The notes: generated by a model from the letters alone, not told the origin. Numbered from the stretch's first letter, positions 27,118 through 41,727 are shown. The stretch: 64,000 nucleotides of DNA from Oxytricha trifallax (GCA_000711775.1 ARYC01002117.1:1-64000); one strand, 5' to 3'. Translations and numbers: made by a program.

Positions 27118-28780
27118 ATGGACGATTATCACTTAAAAAACCCCTAGATTTATTTCTCTTAGACCAGTTAGATGAGCAGCAATAGGTCTTTTATCAATTA
27201 AGCATAGTTTCTAAATCAGTCTAAAAATAATCAAAGTCGCTTAGATACAAATCAAGCTTCTCAAAGATAAATTATTTAATATTTATATGTAAATTTAAGA
27301 AAATATAATTAAATATAGATCAGTTGGTAAGTAAAAATTTAGAAATTTATGTGATAAACATGTAATATTCCCAGAAATTAACAGTAAGTTTATAGTTAAT
27401 CAGTAAAACAGCACTCAGTAATATACCATCTTGCCTAAATAATAATAGAGACATTTAAACAACAGTTCTAATCTTGACCACTAGTAAATCTCAACTTTCA
27501 CAGAGAAAACTAAGCATTTTAAGACATAATGGTATCCCAATTATTAAGTTTATTGTTTATGAATGAATTTTAAAAACTGAGTTCAATACAACGTTATCAG
27601 GCATAAATGGCTTATAATCTAGCAGTCGTTTATAAAAACAGATTCAGAAAACACCAAGTTAAGCATCGTTAATTAATCAATCAACGATTGCAAATTCCAA
27701 CAGACTCGAGAGCTATCAACAAAATTATAACCACTTGTAGTATACAAGCCCTTAATCTATTGCTGAGAAACCTTCATGGACTATCGTAGATAGAAATTGT
27801 CAAAATATGTAGTAACAAAACAGTCAACTTAGCATTAATAGCAGTGGATTAGGTTCAGCTAGAGTGAGGGCTTTGAGTTTCGGAAATGTAGGAGGAGCAG
27901 GCCGTTAAATTAATAAATAGAATTACACATCCAATTGTTTAAATAACTCGAACATGCCAAGGCAGATTCAAAATCAAACTTAAACATCAGGAATAGATTA
28001 AAATCGCTATGTGATAAACAATTAAAATCATGCGAAATAGCTATCATTCAGTGGAAATGGATCTCAAGTGTTTTGCAGTAATATTATGAGTGAAGGAAAC
28101 ATTAAGGAAGTTGTAAAAAATAGTGACGTTCTATCTGAAAATATATCCAGTGACGAAGCTGAGGAAGAAGTTCAAGTTTGTAAGTACCCCATAAATATTA
28201 TTCACCTTACTTATAGTTGATGAGTAGAGTTCGTCAAGAAAGCAAACAAATTCCCTTGTAAAGTAGAATCTAAAACAAATCAGAGATTCTTACAGAACTA
28301 CAGAGAGAACATCAAACGCTAGTATTTCAAAGATAAATACACTTACTTTGATAAATAACGATCATGACGAAGTGCCTTTAATGAAACAAATTGACTCTCA
28401 ACAAGTCACCAGAAATCTGTTTTTTATGAATTAGAAGCATAGAAGAGAATAATATAGAAATAGTGTAGCAACCATATCACATAAATGTAAATAAATTTTC
28501 TGTGTATAAAACCGTCTTGAATATAGAATATGAATATAAATGTGTAGACTCTCAAAGTCCAAACAGCACGATTAATGTGAATTTCATAGCATTGAAAGAA
28601 AGCCCTAATAGATTGCTCAAAAATACTTCAAATTAAACTTTCTCATCTATGACTAGAAACACTACCCAATCTAGATTCAATTTGAAAAAGGGAATATGCA
28701 AGACTCTATCCATTTTTTGCATAAAAATATTTATTAGCATAAAATTTGTTGAATAAAAAAATACTATATATTAATTATGA
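27118..28780 (+). CDS. Asn/Gln/Ser-rich protein, unknown
   Basis: Not recognised. From ATG 27118 the protein is of low complexity, with an acidic patch (SSDEAEEEVQV) and a Ser/Thr-rich C-terminus. IESs: 27269-27374 (AAATTA), 27506-27572 (AAAACT), 28481-28535 (ATAAATGT). Intron 28180-28216. The last frame stays open to TGA 28778-28780, but coding quality drops after about 28710. No domain visible; possibly a disordered or regulatory protein. Confidence 0.7.
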
Positions 28781-28959
28781 TTTAATAAATTTTAAGTTGA
28801 ATATTTAATTTAAAATCTATCATGGTAAGTCTTTTAAAGATATTTGAATAAAGTAATATACTCATTTTTGAAAGTTATTTTTTTCAAACTATTTTTTCAC
28901 AATAAAATTGCCTTAAATAGTTATTTATTTATGTATTTCATATACTCTTTCTTACTCTT

Positions 28960-31900
28960 TTTTTTGTTTAAAATAAAAGAGGAAGATTTAATCCCACATT
29001 TCAATTCTCAACCAAGAGAAGCCAATTTGATATTAATTTAAAATTTAGAGCAATAATTTTAAGACGATAATTAGAATTAAACGTAATAATAACAATTAGA
29101 CATTGAGCTACAAGATTTAAGCAAGACACCTGTGAAGAATTTTGATCAGATGTACAGCACATTAACTGAAAAACTTATTAATAAAGTGCTGGATGGTGAA
29201 ATAAAATCTGGGGGTAAAAGATAATCAATGGCAAGCAACTTCTATCCTTAAACTCCAAAATCGGTTCTACTATTTGGAGATGTGCAGTAAAAATAGTCCC
29301 CTAAATCTTTGACTAAATAGGTAACATTTAACATGCAATCTCAAAGCTTAACCAGGTTGAATAGAAATCTAAATACAAATTCGTAGAAAAGTTTCAACAG
29401 CAATAATTAAAACAATAACTTTCAGTAAAGCTTAAAGCTTTCCAATTCTAAATTGTCTCGCTAATCGTCTAATAAGAAATACTTAACAGTTAATCATCAA
29501 AATGTCTAGAGAAAATACGAAGTTAATCTAGGAAACCAAAATAGTAACTCAAAAACTCCTTCAAAAGCTTTAATAAGCAAAAGATTCGAAGAGTTGTACA
29601 AAGAAAGTGAAATGAAAAGACAAAGAATGAATAGAATATAGGAACTTAAAGAGCAGTAAAAGAGATACAAGGAAATGCAAGAGTGTACTTTCACCCCAAA
29701 AATTTCTGAAGCATAAAAGAGTAAGAGTCCAATTAGAGATATCCCAAAATTTAACTTTAACTAGACACAAGTAATAACTCAAGAAACTCATCTCTATTAA
29801 GCGAGTATAATCGAAATGAGGAGATCGTTATAAAGAAATCAAAAATGCAATGAATTAAGATTATGATCATTTCAAAGTATACTAATGTTTTTCCAACTGT
29901 AGAGATTATGAATTAAGATTAATGATTTTAATTAGCAACTTTAAATTATTAATCAAACATGGAGAATTATATTTCTTTATTTTTTTCACTTTTCCTGATT
30001 AGTTTGTATTTTAGCGCAGTCTCTGCGATGTATCTGTAGTAATCACCAACTTTTCTTAAAATTTTTTCTTAGATATCTTCATCATATCTTCAGGGTATCT
30101 TCAGTGTATCTTCCTCAAAAAAATAAAAAGTCAAAAATATTAAAAATAGTAATAAATGCAATAACAATAATAGCAGAAGCAACAATAACAGCAGTAATTA
30201 AACTAAAATCATTAAAAAATAGAGTCTGGTTGAAATTTTCAAGGAATTTCAAAATATTAAAAATCATTGATTTTTTTCATATTCATCATCTTGATCATAA
30301 ATATCATCTTCATCTTTAGGTCTTTAGACTACAATTTAAAAAAATTTGGATTTTTTGGGAAAAATTCCCAGACTCTATTTTTTTAATGATTTTAGTTAAA
30401 TTACTGCTATTATTGTTGCTTCTGCTGTTATTGTTATTGCATTTATTACTATTTTTAATATTTTTGACTTTTTATTTTTCGAGGAAGATACACTGAAGAT
30501 ACCCTAAAGATATAATGAAGATATCTAAGAAAAATTTTTAAGAAAAGTTGGTGTTTACTACAGATACATCGAGAGACTGCGCTAAAATACTAACTAATCA
30601 GGAAAAGTAAAAAAAATAAAGAAATATAATTCTCCATGTTTGATTAATAATTTAAAGTTGCTAATTAAAATCATTAATCCTAATTCATAATCTCTACAGT
30701 TGGAAAAACATTAGTATACTTTGAAATGATCATAATCTTAATTCATTGCATTTTTGATTTCTTTATAACGATCTCCTCATTTCGATTATACTCGCTTAAT
30801 AGTTAAACAAATCAATAGCCTTCTATTAAGCCAAGAAGGTCACCAAGAGAATTTTACGAAGACATGGTAAATTTCTAGTAGTAAAAAGAAATCAAGCTTA
30901 ATACTATGAGAAAACTTGAGTAAATGTAGCTAAAATCTGAAAGAGAGAAAAGGCTAAACAGTTTATCAAATCAAAGAAGCGGTGATGATCTTTTTGAAAG
31001 GCTTCATTAAGAAGAATTAAAAAAGCTAAAGAAAAAGGAATTGTCTTTAGAACCCAAAAAGTAGAATTCCACTTCAAGGACTAGGGATGAAATAGTAAAT
31101 CATTTATATACAGATTTTTTTATTAGAGACACAAAGCTTAAGACTCTATAAAATCATGTTTTCACAGATGAAGAATAATTAAACAAGGCTGCTATTGATT
31201 TAACTAGATCAAATTAAGTGCTTGCTGACAAAATATCTGATACAATTAAGCAAGCTTACAAAGAAATGAAGTTATAAAATATTGATGAACTTTCATTCTT
31301 AAATTTAGTTGAACTTTTAAATAGAATTGGCTATGTTGAGCAATTTGATGAACCTACAAAATCCTTACTTAATTAAATGTGGATGAACTTGATTGGAGAT
31401 CCAAATCAAAACAGTGAAGCATCAATTTCTCAAAGAAATCTTATCATTTTTGTGCAAGCAGTTCAAAATATACATGTTGATAGCATGAAAGCACACCCCT
31501 TAAGTAAAGTAAACAGAGAACCAAGACAATTTGGTTTCTTCATCAATGGGTATTTTTTTATTGATGATGAATTTGAAGTCAAGAAAGTTCACTTGCACTA
31601 TAACAAATTATTCTGGAACAGATAAAGCAGAATTGAGTTGCAAAAGAAGGAATCTTTAAAGATTATAGCTTAAAGCCCTTCAACTTTAGAACTTAAGTTT
31701 TAACCTGAAATTAATCCAAGATCAAAGTATAATACTTTTGCTATAACATAAATTTTTTGAGGTATATTTTAAATTGCAGATGAGAGTCTTTCAAAGTTAG
31801 AAAATGCCCTTAGATAAGGTTCTGGAGATTTAAATGTAAAAATAAGAGTTGAAGATCTTTTGCTTAGTAAGGGTTAAGTTTTAAAGGAAAAATTAAAACA

Positions 31901-33146
31901 AAAAAGGGATGAAGTTGAAATTGAGAGATAGAACGAATTTTCATTTTGTCCATAACTTATTAGTCCAAGGTTTCAAGATTCTTAAATATAAGGTGGTTAA
32001 GTTTTAGGATTAAAATCCAGAAATGTATTTGATAAGCTTTATGCCAAAGCACTTACTATGCAAAAGAAGCCATAATAACTTACGACTAGAGATGTTAATG
32101 AGGAAATATAACTAGAATAGTGCACTTTCAAACCGAACTTAAATCAAACTCACAAATTCAACTAGCAAATAAGAAATAATACATATTAGATGAATCAAGC
32201 TTATGTACAAAATTAAGCATATTAAGAATGTGCTTAACCTTAAATAATATGCTAATAAACTAATTATAATGACATCAATCAAAGCATTGAGAATATAATT
32301 TGCCCATCTAATCTTTACAGTAATAGCAAAAAGGATTAGCAAAATTTTTAATAAAATTCCTTCATTCAATATCTGTAAGGTGACTAACATTAGAGCACCA
32401 CACCAAACTGCAAATAACAGTAAACTTAAAACAACAATTTTTACTAAGCAACATAGCAATCTACAGAGAGCAGTTTCATTAATTCTAAAGATCAAATTAC
32501 ACCATTTTTAGATCACTCAATAGTCTAAGATTTAAGATAAGTATAGCCAACTTAACAGAATTAGAATCAAGTAACCCCTTTACCACAATAATATCCCTAA
32601 TATATAATCAGTTAGATTCCCTCTAGCTAATCTTATAGTAATTTAAACGTACTTACTGAGAAAATGAACAATAATCAATTAAATAATATTCCTCAGAATT
32701 AAAAATCTCTCACACCAGTCTTAGAGAAGCAACAAGAGAATTCTTAAAGTTATTTCTCTTAAAACTCTTCAAAAATTGCTTAAAACTTAAACAACAACCT
32801 CAATTTCACAACTTACCAAGGAATTTAAGAGAACTTGCGTTATTTGAACAATCCAGGCACCCCAGGAAAATATTCTTCGAAACCCCATAACCCTCTCAAG
32901 AACAGCTATATTTCTGGTAGTAGACAAATTCCTTAAATAAATTCTAATTAGAAATAGAGCTACGGTTCTTCAACAAATCTTAATAAAACTCAATAAATTT
33001 CCTACAATCAGAATAAATACTCGAAAAATTCAAATAATTCATAGCTTAATAGCTCAAGCAATATTATTGGAAGATAAGTAGTTAAGGATTTATCAACTAA
33101 ACAAGCTAAATAAATACTTAAAAGCGTTATTTAAAGTTCACTGTGA
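28960..33146 (+). CDS. Large coiled-coil protein with foldback IES
   Basis: Not recognised by name. Coding is clear from about 28970 (EEDLIPHF) to TGA 33144-33146. The middle has repeated charged coiled-coil blocks of a type common in ciliate structural proteins (FEELYKESEMKRQRMNRIQE; ECTFTPKI; FYEDMVNF; LFERLHQEELKKLKKKE), then a long Asn/Gln/Ser-rich tail. IESs: the 1-kb foldback at 29798-30800 (pointer AT) and a 21-bp IES at 31749-31769 (TAAATT). The start is unresolved: an ATG at 28823-28825 is followed directly by GTAAGT, which may be a first intron. It probably belongs to the axonemal or cortical class, but that is only an inference from composition. Confidence 0.75.
29798..30798. mobile_element. 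1-kb foldback (palindromic) element
   Basis: Two arms of about 430 bp (29798-30229 and 30368-30798) are near-perfect inverted copies around a 138-bp loop. The ends are TAAGCGAGTATAATCG and its complement. AT is duplicated on both sides (29796-29797, 30799-30800), and removing the element plus one AT gives HLY-SQT in frame. The arms differ at only a few positions, so insertion or gene conversion is recent. It contains no ORF of note, so it would be non-autonomous. It resembles long-TIR foldback/MITE elements. No family is assigned. Confidence 0.9.
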
Positions 33147-33347
33147 ATTAGCTAACAATATCAATATATAACATATAAGAAAAGAAACTAAATATATATA
33201 TTAATATAATCTTAATAGTGTTTCACTTTGTCAATATAAATTGAGAATTTAGATTACTCTGAAAAGTCCAATTTTAAGTTGATAAATTGAATATTAAAAC
33301 ATAAAACTAATTTGATATAACACTTATATTTCATATTAAGATTTTGA

Positions 33348-36300
33348 TCAGAAGTAGTTACTTTCGTCATTGCTATCTTTGCAACTTTAAAAACTGTCAT
33401 CTAGATTGTTATTACTTTACTTTTTGCTAATTAACTCAAGCAATATTTATTCTTTATTGTTATTTATATTTAACTTTGTAAAAAATAGTTAAATTTATTA
33501 AATCCTTAATAAATATTGCTTTTTATGAAAATTAAATATTGTTTGTTTTTGATGTTTATTTACTAATGAAGTTGTCTACTCCTATATTTATATCATCTAA
33601 ATCCTGAGCATCTTGAAATTCCTCTTAAACGTATAGAAAAATATCTAGATAAATTTGAATAAAATATTAACAATATAACATATTAATTATCAAATTCCTC
33701 TTCTTCAAATTAATCTTACTTCTGTAAATAATGACTTGTTTATTTTTTTTAGCTGCTAATTTCATAAAAAATATTTTATTCTACAACCCTTGAACTGTTG
33801 TTAAGAAATGATTGGTTGGCACCAAATTATAGTCCTAATTAATTACTATGATCTCTTATATTTTATTGGTTGTTGTTAGCAACTGCATTTTGATTTGCAT
33901 TACTCAAGCGAATTTTATTTAATATGAAAAATAAATATTACGTTTTTTCTTCAGTTGTAAAAAATATTATCTTATTTTTTCTTTTCTTTAAGAAATAATA
34001 ATTTGTTTATAAAGCGAGCAGACAATTTTTAATTTATCACGAATGAGTCAGCAGCAACATCACAGAAAAAGCTCTCCTTGGATGGTTAATCTATAATAGA
34101 AGGTTATTCTTCCTCGATAATGAAGTTGTTCTAAACTTTTTTGTTCTCATTTAAGTTTTTAGGATTAGCAGTTGCCGTTTAAAACAAGGTTTTATATCTA
34201 TCCTCGTTAGAAGCTTTAAAATTAGCCATCCTGGGGTCCTCCTAAAATACTGTTTTATAAGCGTCTAAATCATCTTCCTCCTCTTCTTAGCTTTAATATT
34301 GCTAAGTAGGTGTTTGTTGTTGCATAAAAGAGTATGGCATTTTTTATTTGGGACTTGATTTCAGATCTCTATTTGAATTATATCCCTGAGCTCCTCCAAA
34401 AGTATAATCTTGTTCTTTTATCTTTAAGTTACTATTTTATGTTTGGAATTCTCTGGGCCTATCTGTAGATTTGAAAGGTTTCAGGTTTAATTTTAGCGAA
34501 TTTAAAGTGTGTCCTTAAGTTTGTGGGGTGTCATCATCCAGCAATAAATTATCTGCGTAATTTGAAAATCTTTGCATACTGTTAGCACTATTGAAATCAT
34601 TGTTCTCTTGGTCTTATAAAGTGTACATCTATAGTAGCCTCTCGTTAGTTTTGATTTGGTTTTCCATTTGATTTTTTATCAATGAATTTCTCTATATAGA
34701 TTGAACTGGACCAGATAAACTATTTTAGGTTTTGACATTGTTCTGCTGCTGAATTTGTATTCTTTGTTATTCCAAGGCTCTTATTTGAGAAACTCCTACT
34801 GTAACAGACCTTTAAAATGTGCTCTCGCCAAATTTTACTTGAGGTTTGTTTTGCACTTGACTTGATTTTTGCAATTTTTAACCTATTTAGCTGAATTCTA
34901 CAGTTGCTGTTCTCATAACATTATCGAAATTACATCCGTCTTGCTCATCATTTAATATATCAAATTTATAGACTACTCTATTATATAATTTTAGATGTCA
35001 TCCTCAAAAGGCCTGCTACGCATCATTTATCCGCCCTAATTTCCCTGCATCTCTAGCATGTTAAAATTAGTTTGTCTTCTTTTTTGTTTGGCGTCAGTTA
35101 AGAACTCATTTTTCTCCATTTTGAGTTTTTCCTTATACAAATCTTGCATGGGAGACCCTAGTATGTTGTCTTTTTCGTTCTCTAGACTGCTAGACCCATC
35201 TCCCCCTTCTTTCCACTTTTTCTTGAGCTTTTTTTCTTTGGTTTCTATCGATTGCTTCAAAGCCTCAGCAACTTTAGTATCTATCTCATAGAAATGTACC
35301 TTAAGTTTTATATTGAATTCTTGGACTATAACTGCTGCCATTTTACGAATTTCTCTATTTACTTTTATGAAATTTAGGTAGATAATGAATGCTCTCTTTG
35401 AGTCTTTTAAGTCCATTTCTTCAAACTTTTCAAGCATCACAGTTAAAATTGCCATTTAAAATAAACTTATTATCTAAGATTAGTTTTGTAAGAAATATAC
35501 AGTTACCAGAAGGTAATACGATTGATAGATCTTTAATAAGTCTACGAAGAGCATAGAAAAAAATAATTTAAACTAATATGTTATTACATGGCAACAATTT
35601 TAATTTTTGAGCAGGTAGACTACAGAATGAAATAGTCTATAATTTTGGCAATATGCTTTTTACTAGAAAACTTTTAAAATGCTCTCAATCAGTAGATCAA
35701 TCCTGCTGAAAATTAAAAACAACTCGATTAACTTCAAACTGCGGGAGTAGTGATGCAAGTCTTTGAGTGACACTTGAAACAATTAGGATATTATTATGAA
35801 ATTTATCAGATTCTTAATGTAGTTTATGTATAAGTCGCTGATGAAGCACTGCATTTTCATGTCTAAAAATAAAAGTTATTTATATCTTAGAAGGTATGAA
35901 GATATTTTTTATAACTTTAGGAAGTTCGAAAGTCTCTATAAAACTTCGAAACTCAGGAAAAGATTTGAATATTCTGACAAGTAAATAATTTTATAAAATA
36001 TATATAAAAGTATGCTTTCAGTATAATCTAGATGTATGTATAAATGAAAATTCAATTTATTTTCCACTTTATAAAAAATTTTAAATAAATAATTTTTAAT
36101 TGTATAAATTTGCACTTACCATAGCTTTAATCATCATTTTGACAGGGCTGCAGTATATTTTCCATTTCTTTGATTTTATGAGCCACAGTTTGAGATATAT
36201 CTTCCTCTTATAAAGCCCTATGCAATATAATCAATGCTTTTATCATTAGAGACAAGCTTTTCAAGTTATTGAAAAATCTATCTGATAGTTTTCTAAGCGC

Positions 36301-36725
36301 TTCTTTCGGCCTAATAAGTTCCAAATGCTTCCCTTTTAAACACTCCAAGATAACTATAATATAGTTTGATTTAAAAATCTGGAAATATTTGACATTAAAA
36401 GCACAAAATCCACAAAAATAGACAGAAAAATGCAGAGTTTTGTGTACACAATCTCACTTTAATACAGTATACATTAGTAAATCAAAACAATTACGTCTTA
36501 TTTTTTTAAGTAACTTACACAACAAATGTTTTTCTTTAGGCTCCTTCATATCACCGGAATACGATGCTTTAATCAGTCTCTACATATATAATCATTAATA
36601 ATTTGCACATAAAATACATAGAATGTTGAGAATTTTACTATTAATTATGTACTTACCTTATCGAATATACCTTTTCCCTTGAGAGAAGCAGCATTTCTGA
36701 ACAATTTATTAAAAGCCCCTATCAT
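33348..36725 (-). CDS. ANTH-domain protein, AP180/CALM-like
   Basis: Clathrin-adaptor-type protein binding PtdIns(4,5)P2 at the plasma membrane. ANTH features: start MIGAFNKLF (ATG 36725), the lipid-binding signature region KASYSGDMKEPKEKHL (about 36570-36525), helices such as SLMIKALIILHRAL, and the family C-terminal helix VTVMLEKFEEMDLKDSKRAF. The tail is Gln/Asn-rich and acidic, to TGA 33348-33350, as in other AP180-like proteins. Introns: 36580-36656, 36354-36518 and one beginning just below 36120. IESs: 35446-35505 (TAACTGT), 34950-35002 (GATGA), 33897-34035 (AAAT), 33625-33710 (GAGGAATTT), 33411-33543 (AACAAT). An ATG at 35455 opens a long frame but lies inside an IES, so it is not the start. 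Confidence 0.85.
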
Positions 36726-37056
36726 TTTATATTTTTAGTACTTTTTAAAATATAATCAAATTTAGTAAATTATTGGGTAAAAATGTATACATGTAATTGA
36801 TATATCTATAAATTTATATTTATTTTTACATATTATTTTGGCAATATTATAATTACTATATTATTGAATGGCCTCTTTAAATATAGTACAAAACTTGATT
36901 ACTAAATTCTATTTTTAATAATAGTAGCCTAATTTAAACTTTTGATGAGTTCCAATAATTTAATATAGTATTGACTTTAAATTTTGTATATATTAAAATA
37001 TTTGAATTATTCTTGCGATTTGTTCTCTGAATAAATAATTATATAATTTTAATAAA
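36726..37056. other. AT-rich divergent spacer
   Basis: About 330 bp between the divergently transcribed ANTH gene and the N/Q/S-rich gene. It presumably contains both promoters and the chromosome ends, but no motif stands out. Confidence 0.5.
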
Positions 37057-40000
37057 ATGAATGATAAAGATAACAACTAATAATCGTCGACTTTGAATTA
37101 TTGCTGTAATTTTTATAATAAGGGTAATTGAGGAAATTAAATTTATTATATTTATATTTTTTGACATTAGAATAGTAGAAAAGGTAGACAATGCTGCCAC
37201 AGACGAGCATGGGGAGCAGCACGAGCACTTAGAATTTAGGGAATAGCAATCATTCACAGTCACAATAATAATTGCAATACAATTAATAACAACAACAGCA
37301 TCAGTATGAACAATAGCAATAGTAGATAATCAATAATAGCAGTAGTGCCACCAATATTGGTAATATTATTGAATATTATTTTACTAAGTTATTGTATACA
37401 ATAGATACATTTAAATTTATAATTTAATATTTATAGAATAGCGGAATGAACAATAACATGTCAGCAAATCAATAACACCAAGGTAAGTTGAAACAACTAA
37501 AATATTTCTGTATTGTATTATATAAAAAATACAACGCTAAATTAGCATGTCAAAATCTATTCCAATATAGAAATTTGTAGTATAATTATAATTCTAAAAC
37601 CAGATTATAAATATACTTTGTAGTGAACTTTCATTCTAAGTTTTAAAGTTTGCAGAAACTCAAACAAATTCAAGGTGGTGGAGGTGGCAGCATTTTAAGT
37701 CAAAATGCTAAACTGAGAAACATTTACGATTTTTTAAATAAAATTACAGGAAAAATATTCAATAAATAAGTTTAATGGGATGTCGTATTAAGGCCACATG
37801 GAAAGTTCAAATAGTTCAGCCAGTAATCTCTCGCTCAAAAACAGAGTAAATATGTCCCCACAGCAATAATCCTAGGTGATTTACAACGGAAGTCACAAGA
37901 ATCTTTAAAAATGCAACAGCAGCCCTATGAATTCATTCATAAAAAACAAGCAGAAAAGACAACAAATGATGATGACAAATTCATAGTCACAGTTCGCCAT
38001 AAATCAGCAGTAAATTTAATTGAGTGCAAGCAATAACAACATACTTAATGGGGTACAATTAGTAGGGAGTGGAGGTATTGTTACTTTCCAGCATAGTGGG
38101 AATATAGGGCATCATCATACTAATTAGAGCAACAATCCCGGTTATAACAGCACTCAGCCGTATAGAGATTTGAACTATCAGGGAAATATAAATGCCAATG
38201 ACGGTAATGCAAACCCTATAGATAGCAGCACTTAGATTTACAATAATGTTGGGAGTTAAGGAAGTGGTACTTATGGTATGGGTCCCAGTGCAGGTAGCAA
38301 TTCTCACTAAGCAACTTACGATTATCAAGTAGTCATGACTGGAGGAGCAGTCGGTGGACACAACTCTTACAACTACACGAATAGCTACAGCAACAATTAT
38401 CATAACCAAACTCACATGAATAACATGAATAATAACTCAAAATTAGTATATAAATCTAATTCGTAGAAGTCCATTAACTGGGAGGGTACACCACAAAATC
38501 ATACGCATAAAAGCATTAACAATAAAAATACTGGGAGTTAAAGTCATTAAAGTTTGGGATTTGGTTCTTAAGGAAAAGAGAATAAAATTATGCATTAAAT
38601 TTATGATTAAAGGGGGGATGTTTAAATTTAAAAAAAAAAGGACTATAAAACTCAAGCAAGAAAATGCTAATGCCATCTGGTAGTAGCGGCACTCTATTAA
38701 GAAAAGAAAGTAAGTAAAGAAATAAAACTAACCACTTCTATGTTTAGTTATTGAAATGGATGAAGTAAATAGCAGTTCCTCAAGCTCAATAGGAAGAGAG
38801 GATAACGTAAACATGGCTTTAAACGCCTCAAGCAAAATGAAAAAGAGTGAGTTACATTATAATTTTTATTAAGACATATAGTTGGAAAATTGAACTTTAC
38901 AGGTAAACCATTCGCTCCAGACTCTGTATTTATTAATAATCTGGGGAAAAATCTTGGTGATGAAGATGATGGAGGGGCAGTAGACATTGAAAATATGTAA
39001 GTAAAAACAAACCATCCCTAAATATTTAAAAAATAATTCTTAAATATATCTAGCGACTCACAAAAGAGTGATAAAACTCATGTAACAAGCAATAAATCAA
39101 AGAAGCAGCATACTTCATCTGTAAGTTAATCTTTAAAGCTCTAATAAATTCTATAGTAAAAGAACTATCATACAACAACAATACAGTCCAGCCAAATAAA
39201 TACACTCAGTACAAACCTTTAATTATAACCACAGCAGTCTCACTAACTTCAATCGACTTAAAACATAGCCTAGCATCAATAGCAACAAACAATTTCTCAA
39301 TTGCAGCAGCTAAAGAACTAAAAAGTCTAGAAACAGGTTTAGAGTAAGAAATCCATTAATCATAGAAACATTTCCTCACCAGACCATCAGAGTAAAGTTC
39401 AAAGTGCGATAGCAGTTAACGGGGCAGGAGGCAATTAGACTTAACAGGCATAGCCAAGTTCACTAAAAGAACAAATCTAATTTCATCACAAAATGTACCA
39501 GTAGAATCCTACTTCGATACAGTAAAACTAATAACTAAACTCTCAGTCGTCTGGTGGAAGAATCAGTGTTGGCTTTAATACAAATTCTACGAATACAAAC
39601 CAGCTTTAGTTTAGTAACATAGATCAAAATAAAAAACTGACAATCAAGCCTAAGCCCATGCAAATGGCTTCAGCGAAGTACAGTCCTTCAAATAATCAAA
39701 CGATATCGATATCTAATCACCTAAGTTAAAACTTGGACAACACTCTCAATGGAATAGCTGCAAATAATATCTCTGATATACATAACATCACAACTCCAGG
39801 TTTTCAGAGATAAGAGTCAATTAACAATGAAATAATGTAGTAATCTTCTCAAGTAATGAGTGGCAATTAGACAAATGTGAAAATGTCAATGAGCTAGACC
39901 TAGAAAGTGAGAATTAGCTTTGTTGAATAAAGCTCCCACATGAATTTGCTAAACAGTCTTTCTGGAATTAATAATAAGCAAGATGATAGCTCCATAATTG

Positions 40001-41727
40001 TGAGCCAAGTATCGAAAACTCAAGTCAACACAAACAAAAATGCATTATAAGCAAACTACAATAATGGAGTGGTTAATAGTGGGTTTAGTGGGAGTACTTA
40101 AGCATAATAGTTATCGAAATTTGGCAAAAGTTTGGGTAGTAAAAATAATACTTTGAGTCAAAAAACTTCACAAAGACCTAGTTCAAATTTTCTCAATACT
40201 CATGACTATGCTGTCACTAAGTAAATCTAGTCAAACAATTTTACTGAAAATAATTATGACTATCTAAATTTATAATGTCTCCATTTTTATTTGAAAACAA
40301 TCAAGATATCAACAATCAGTCAACTCAGCAATTGAATTATACTAATCAAAACCTAACTCAACTGCCTTAGTACAGTTCAAAGTCCCCTGCAGAAAAAATG
40401 ATAGAGAGCTCACTGCTACAACAAGCAGTGAATGTAACTCAAAGTAGCACTTTAGCTGGGAAACATTAAAAATTGATGACATAAGATCTATATGGAATCT
40501 CAAGTCAGATTCTAACTCCTAATAGACACTCTATATAGGTTAATAGTCGCAAGAATACTGCAGGGAATTCGTATAATAATAAGGGCTAGGTCAATAAAGG
40601 CTCAAATTTAAATCCATACAATTTTTGCTATTTCTCAAGTAAAACCAAAGAGTAATTTATATTTATAAATTTGAACAAGCATCATTAACCACCAACAACT
40701 TAGAAATCTCAACTTCTAAGTGCATCAGATAGAAAAGTTAATACTGGGAAGAGTAATAAAGTGAGCGCCAAAAATTCAAGCCATGATATTTTGTTAAATT
40801 TAACTATCTTTCTCATTTAAGCTAAAAGTTATATAAAATGTTAAAGTTATTCATGATTTAAGCAATCTAAGTCACGATGAAGCTCAAAGCCCAACTACTA
40901 GAAGTAGAATTCAGAAAAATCAAGGCAATAATAAAATGAAGGGAGATAGCAATAATTTCAATGAGATTAGTGAATCTATAGTAGAAGAGAATGCGGATAG
41001 ACTTTAAGATACAGAGGACGAATCGTTAAAACAGCATAATTAGAATTATTCTTAGAAAAACTAATTGAGTATTAACAATAAAAACAGCAAAGTTGATTGC
41101 ATAGTATAATATTCTGTTTATTAATTAATGTTAAACATAGGTGAAAATCTATATGATGTAAATACTTCAATTATATATATTTTCAAAGTTGGCAGTATAA
41201 CAGTAGTAGGGACTAATTTATTCGATTAAAGCCGAGTATCCCCCAATAAAAGTAATAAAATTCCAAGTTCTCTAGCCTTCAAAAGAAGAAGCAACGATTA
41301 AAGTTTGCAGCAATCGGATAATATGAACTCAAACTAAAGCATAGGACAGTAGAATTCTTAACATTAAGTTCGTAACAAGAAAACGTCTGGTGGCACTCGT
41401 AGTAAGCTAAAAGTAAACAATTTGGAAAGCAAGAGATTCAACTTAATGGATAGTGAAGACGATCAAAACATTCTGAATTCATAGAGAAACAATTCTAGTG
41501 CAAATAATTATCAAAACATGTAGAATAATAGCTCTCTTGGGGTTGGCGCTTAAATAAGTGTAAGTGGATTAGGGGGCTAAGTAAATTTCAAAAGTAATAG
41601 TCAAATGTTCACTTTGAAAGATAAATAGGAGTTAAAGAGAAATATTGCTAAGTACAATAATTTAGATTTCTCGAATTAATATGATAGCTAAGGGAAGTAT
41701 AAGTAATAACCATCTTTAAAATTATGA
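37057..41727 (+). CDS. Very large Asn/Gln/Ser-rich protein
   Basis: Not recognised. Low-complexity frames run from ATG 37057 to TGA 41725-41727, rich in Asn, Gln, Ser, Gly and His (for example GSGGIVTFQHSGNIGHHH near 38070 and QLQQLKNQKVQKQVQ near 39300). Several AT-rich interruptions, near 37100-37180, 37370-37430, 37490-37650, 38550-38680, 38705-38750, 38850-38905, 39000-39055 and 40640-40680, look like IESs or introns; their pointers were not all resolved and the exact protein is uncertain. The TBC gene follows on the same strand after about 285 bp and could be part of the same protein. Confidence 0.6.

Noticed and set aside
35446-35505. Separate gene starting at the ATG at 35455
   Set aside because: The ATG lies inside an IES with pointer TAACTGT; excision joins the ANTH helix continuously to upstream exons.
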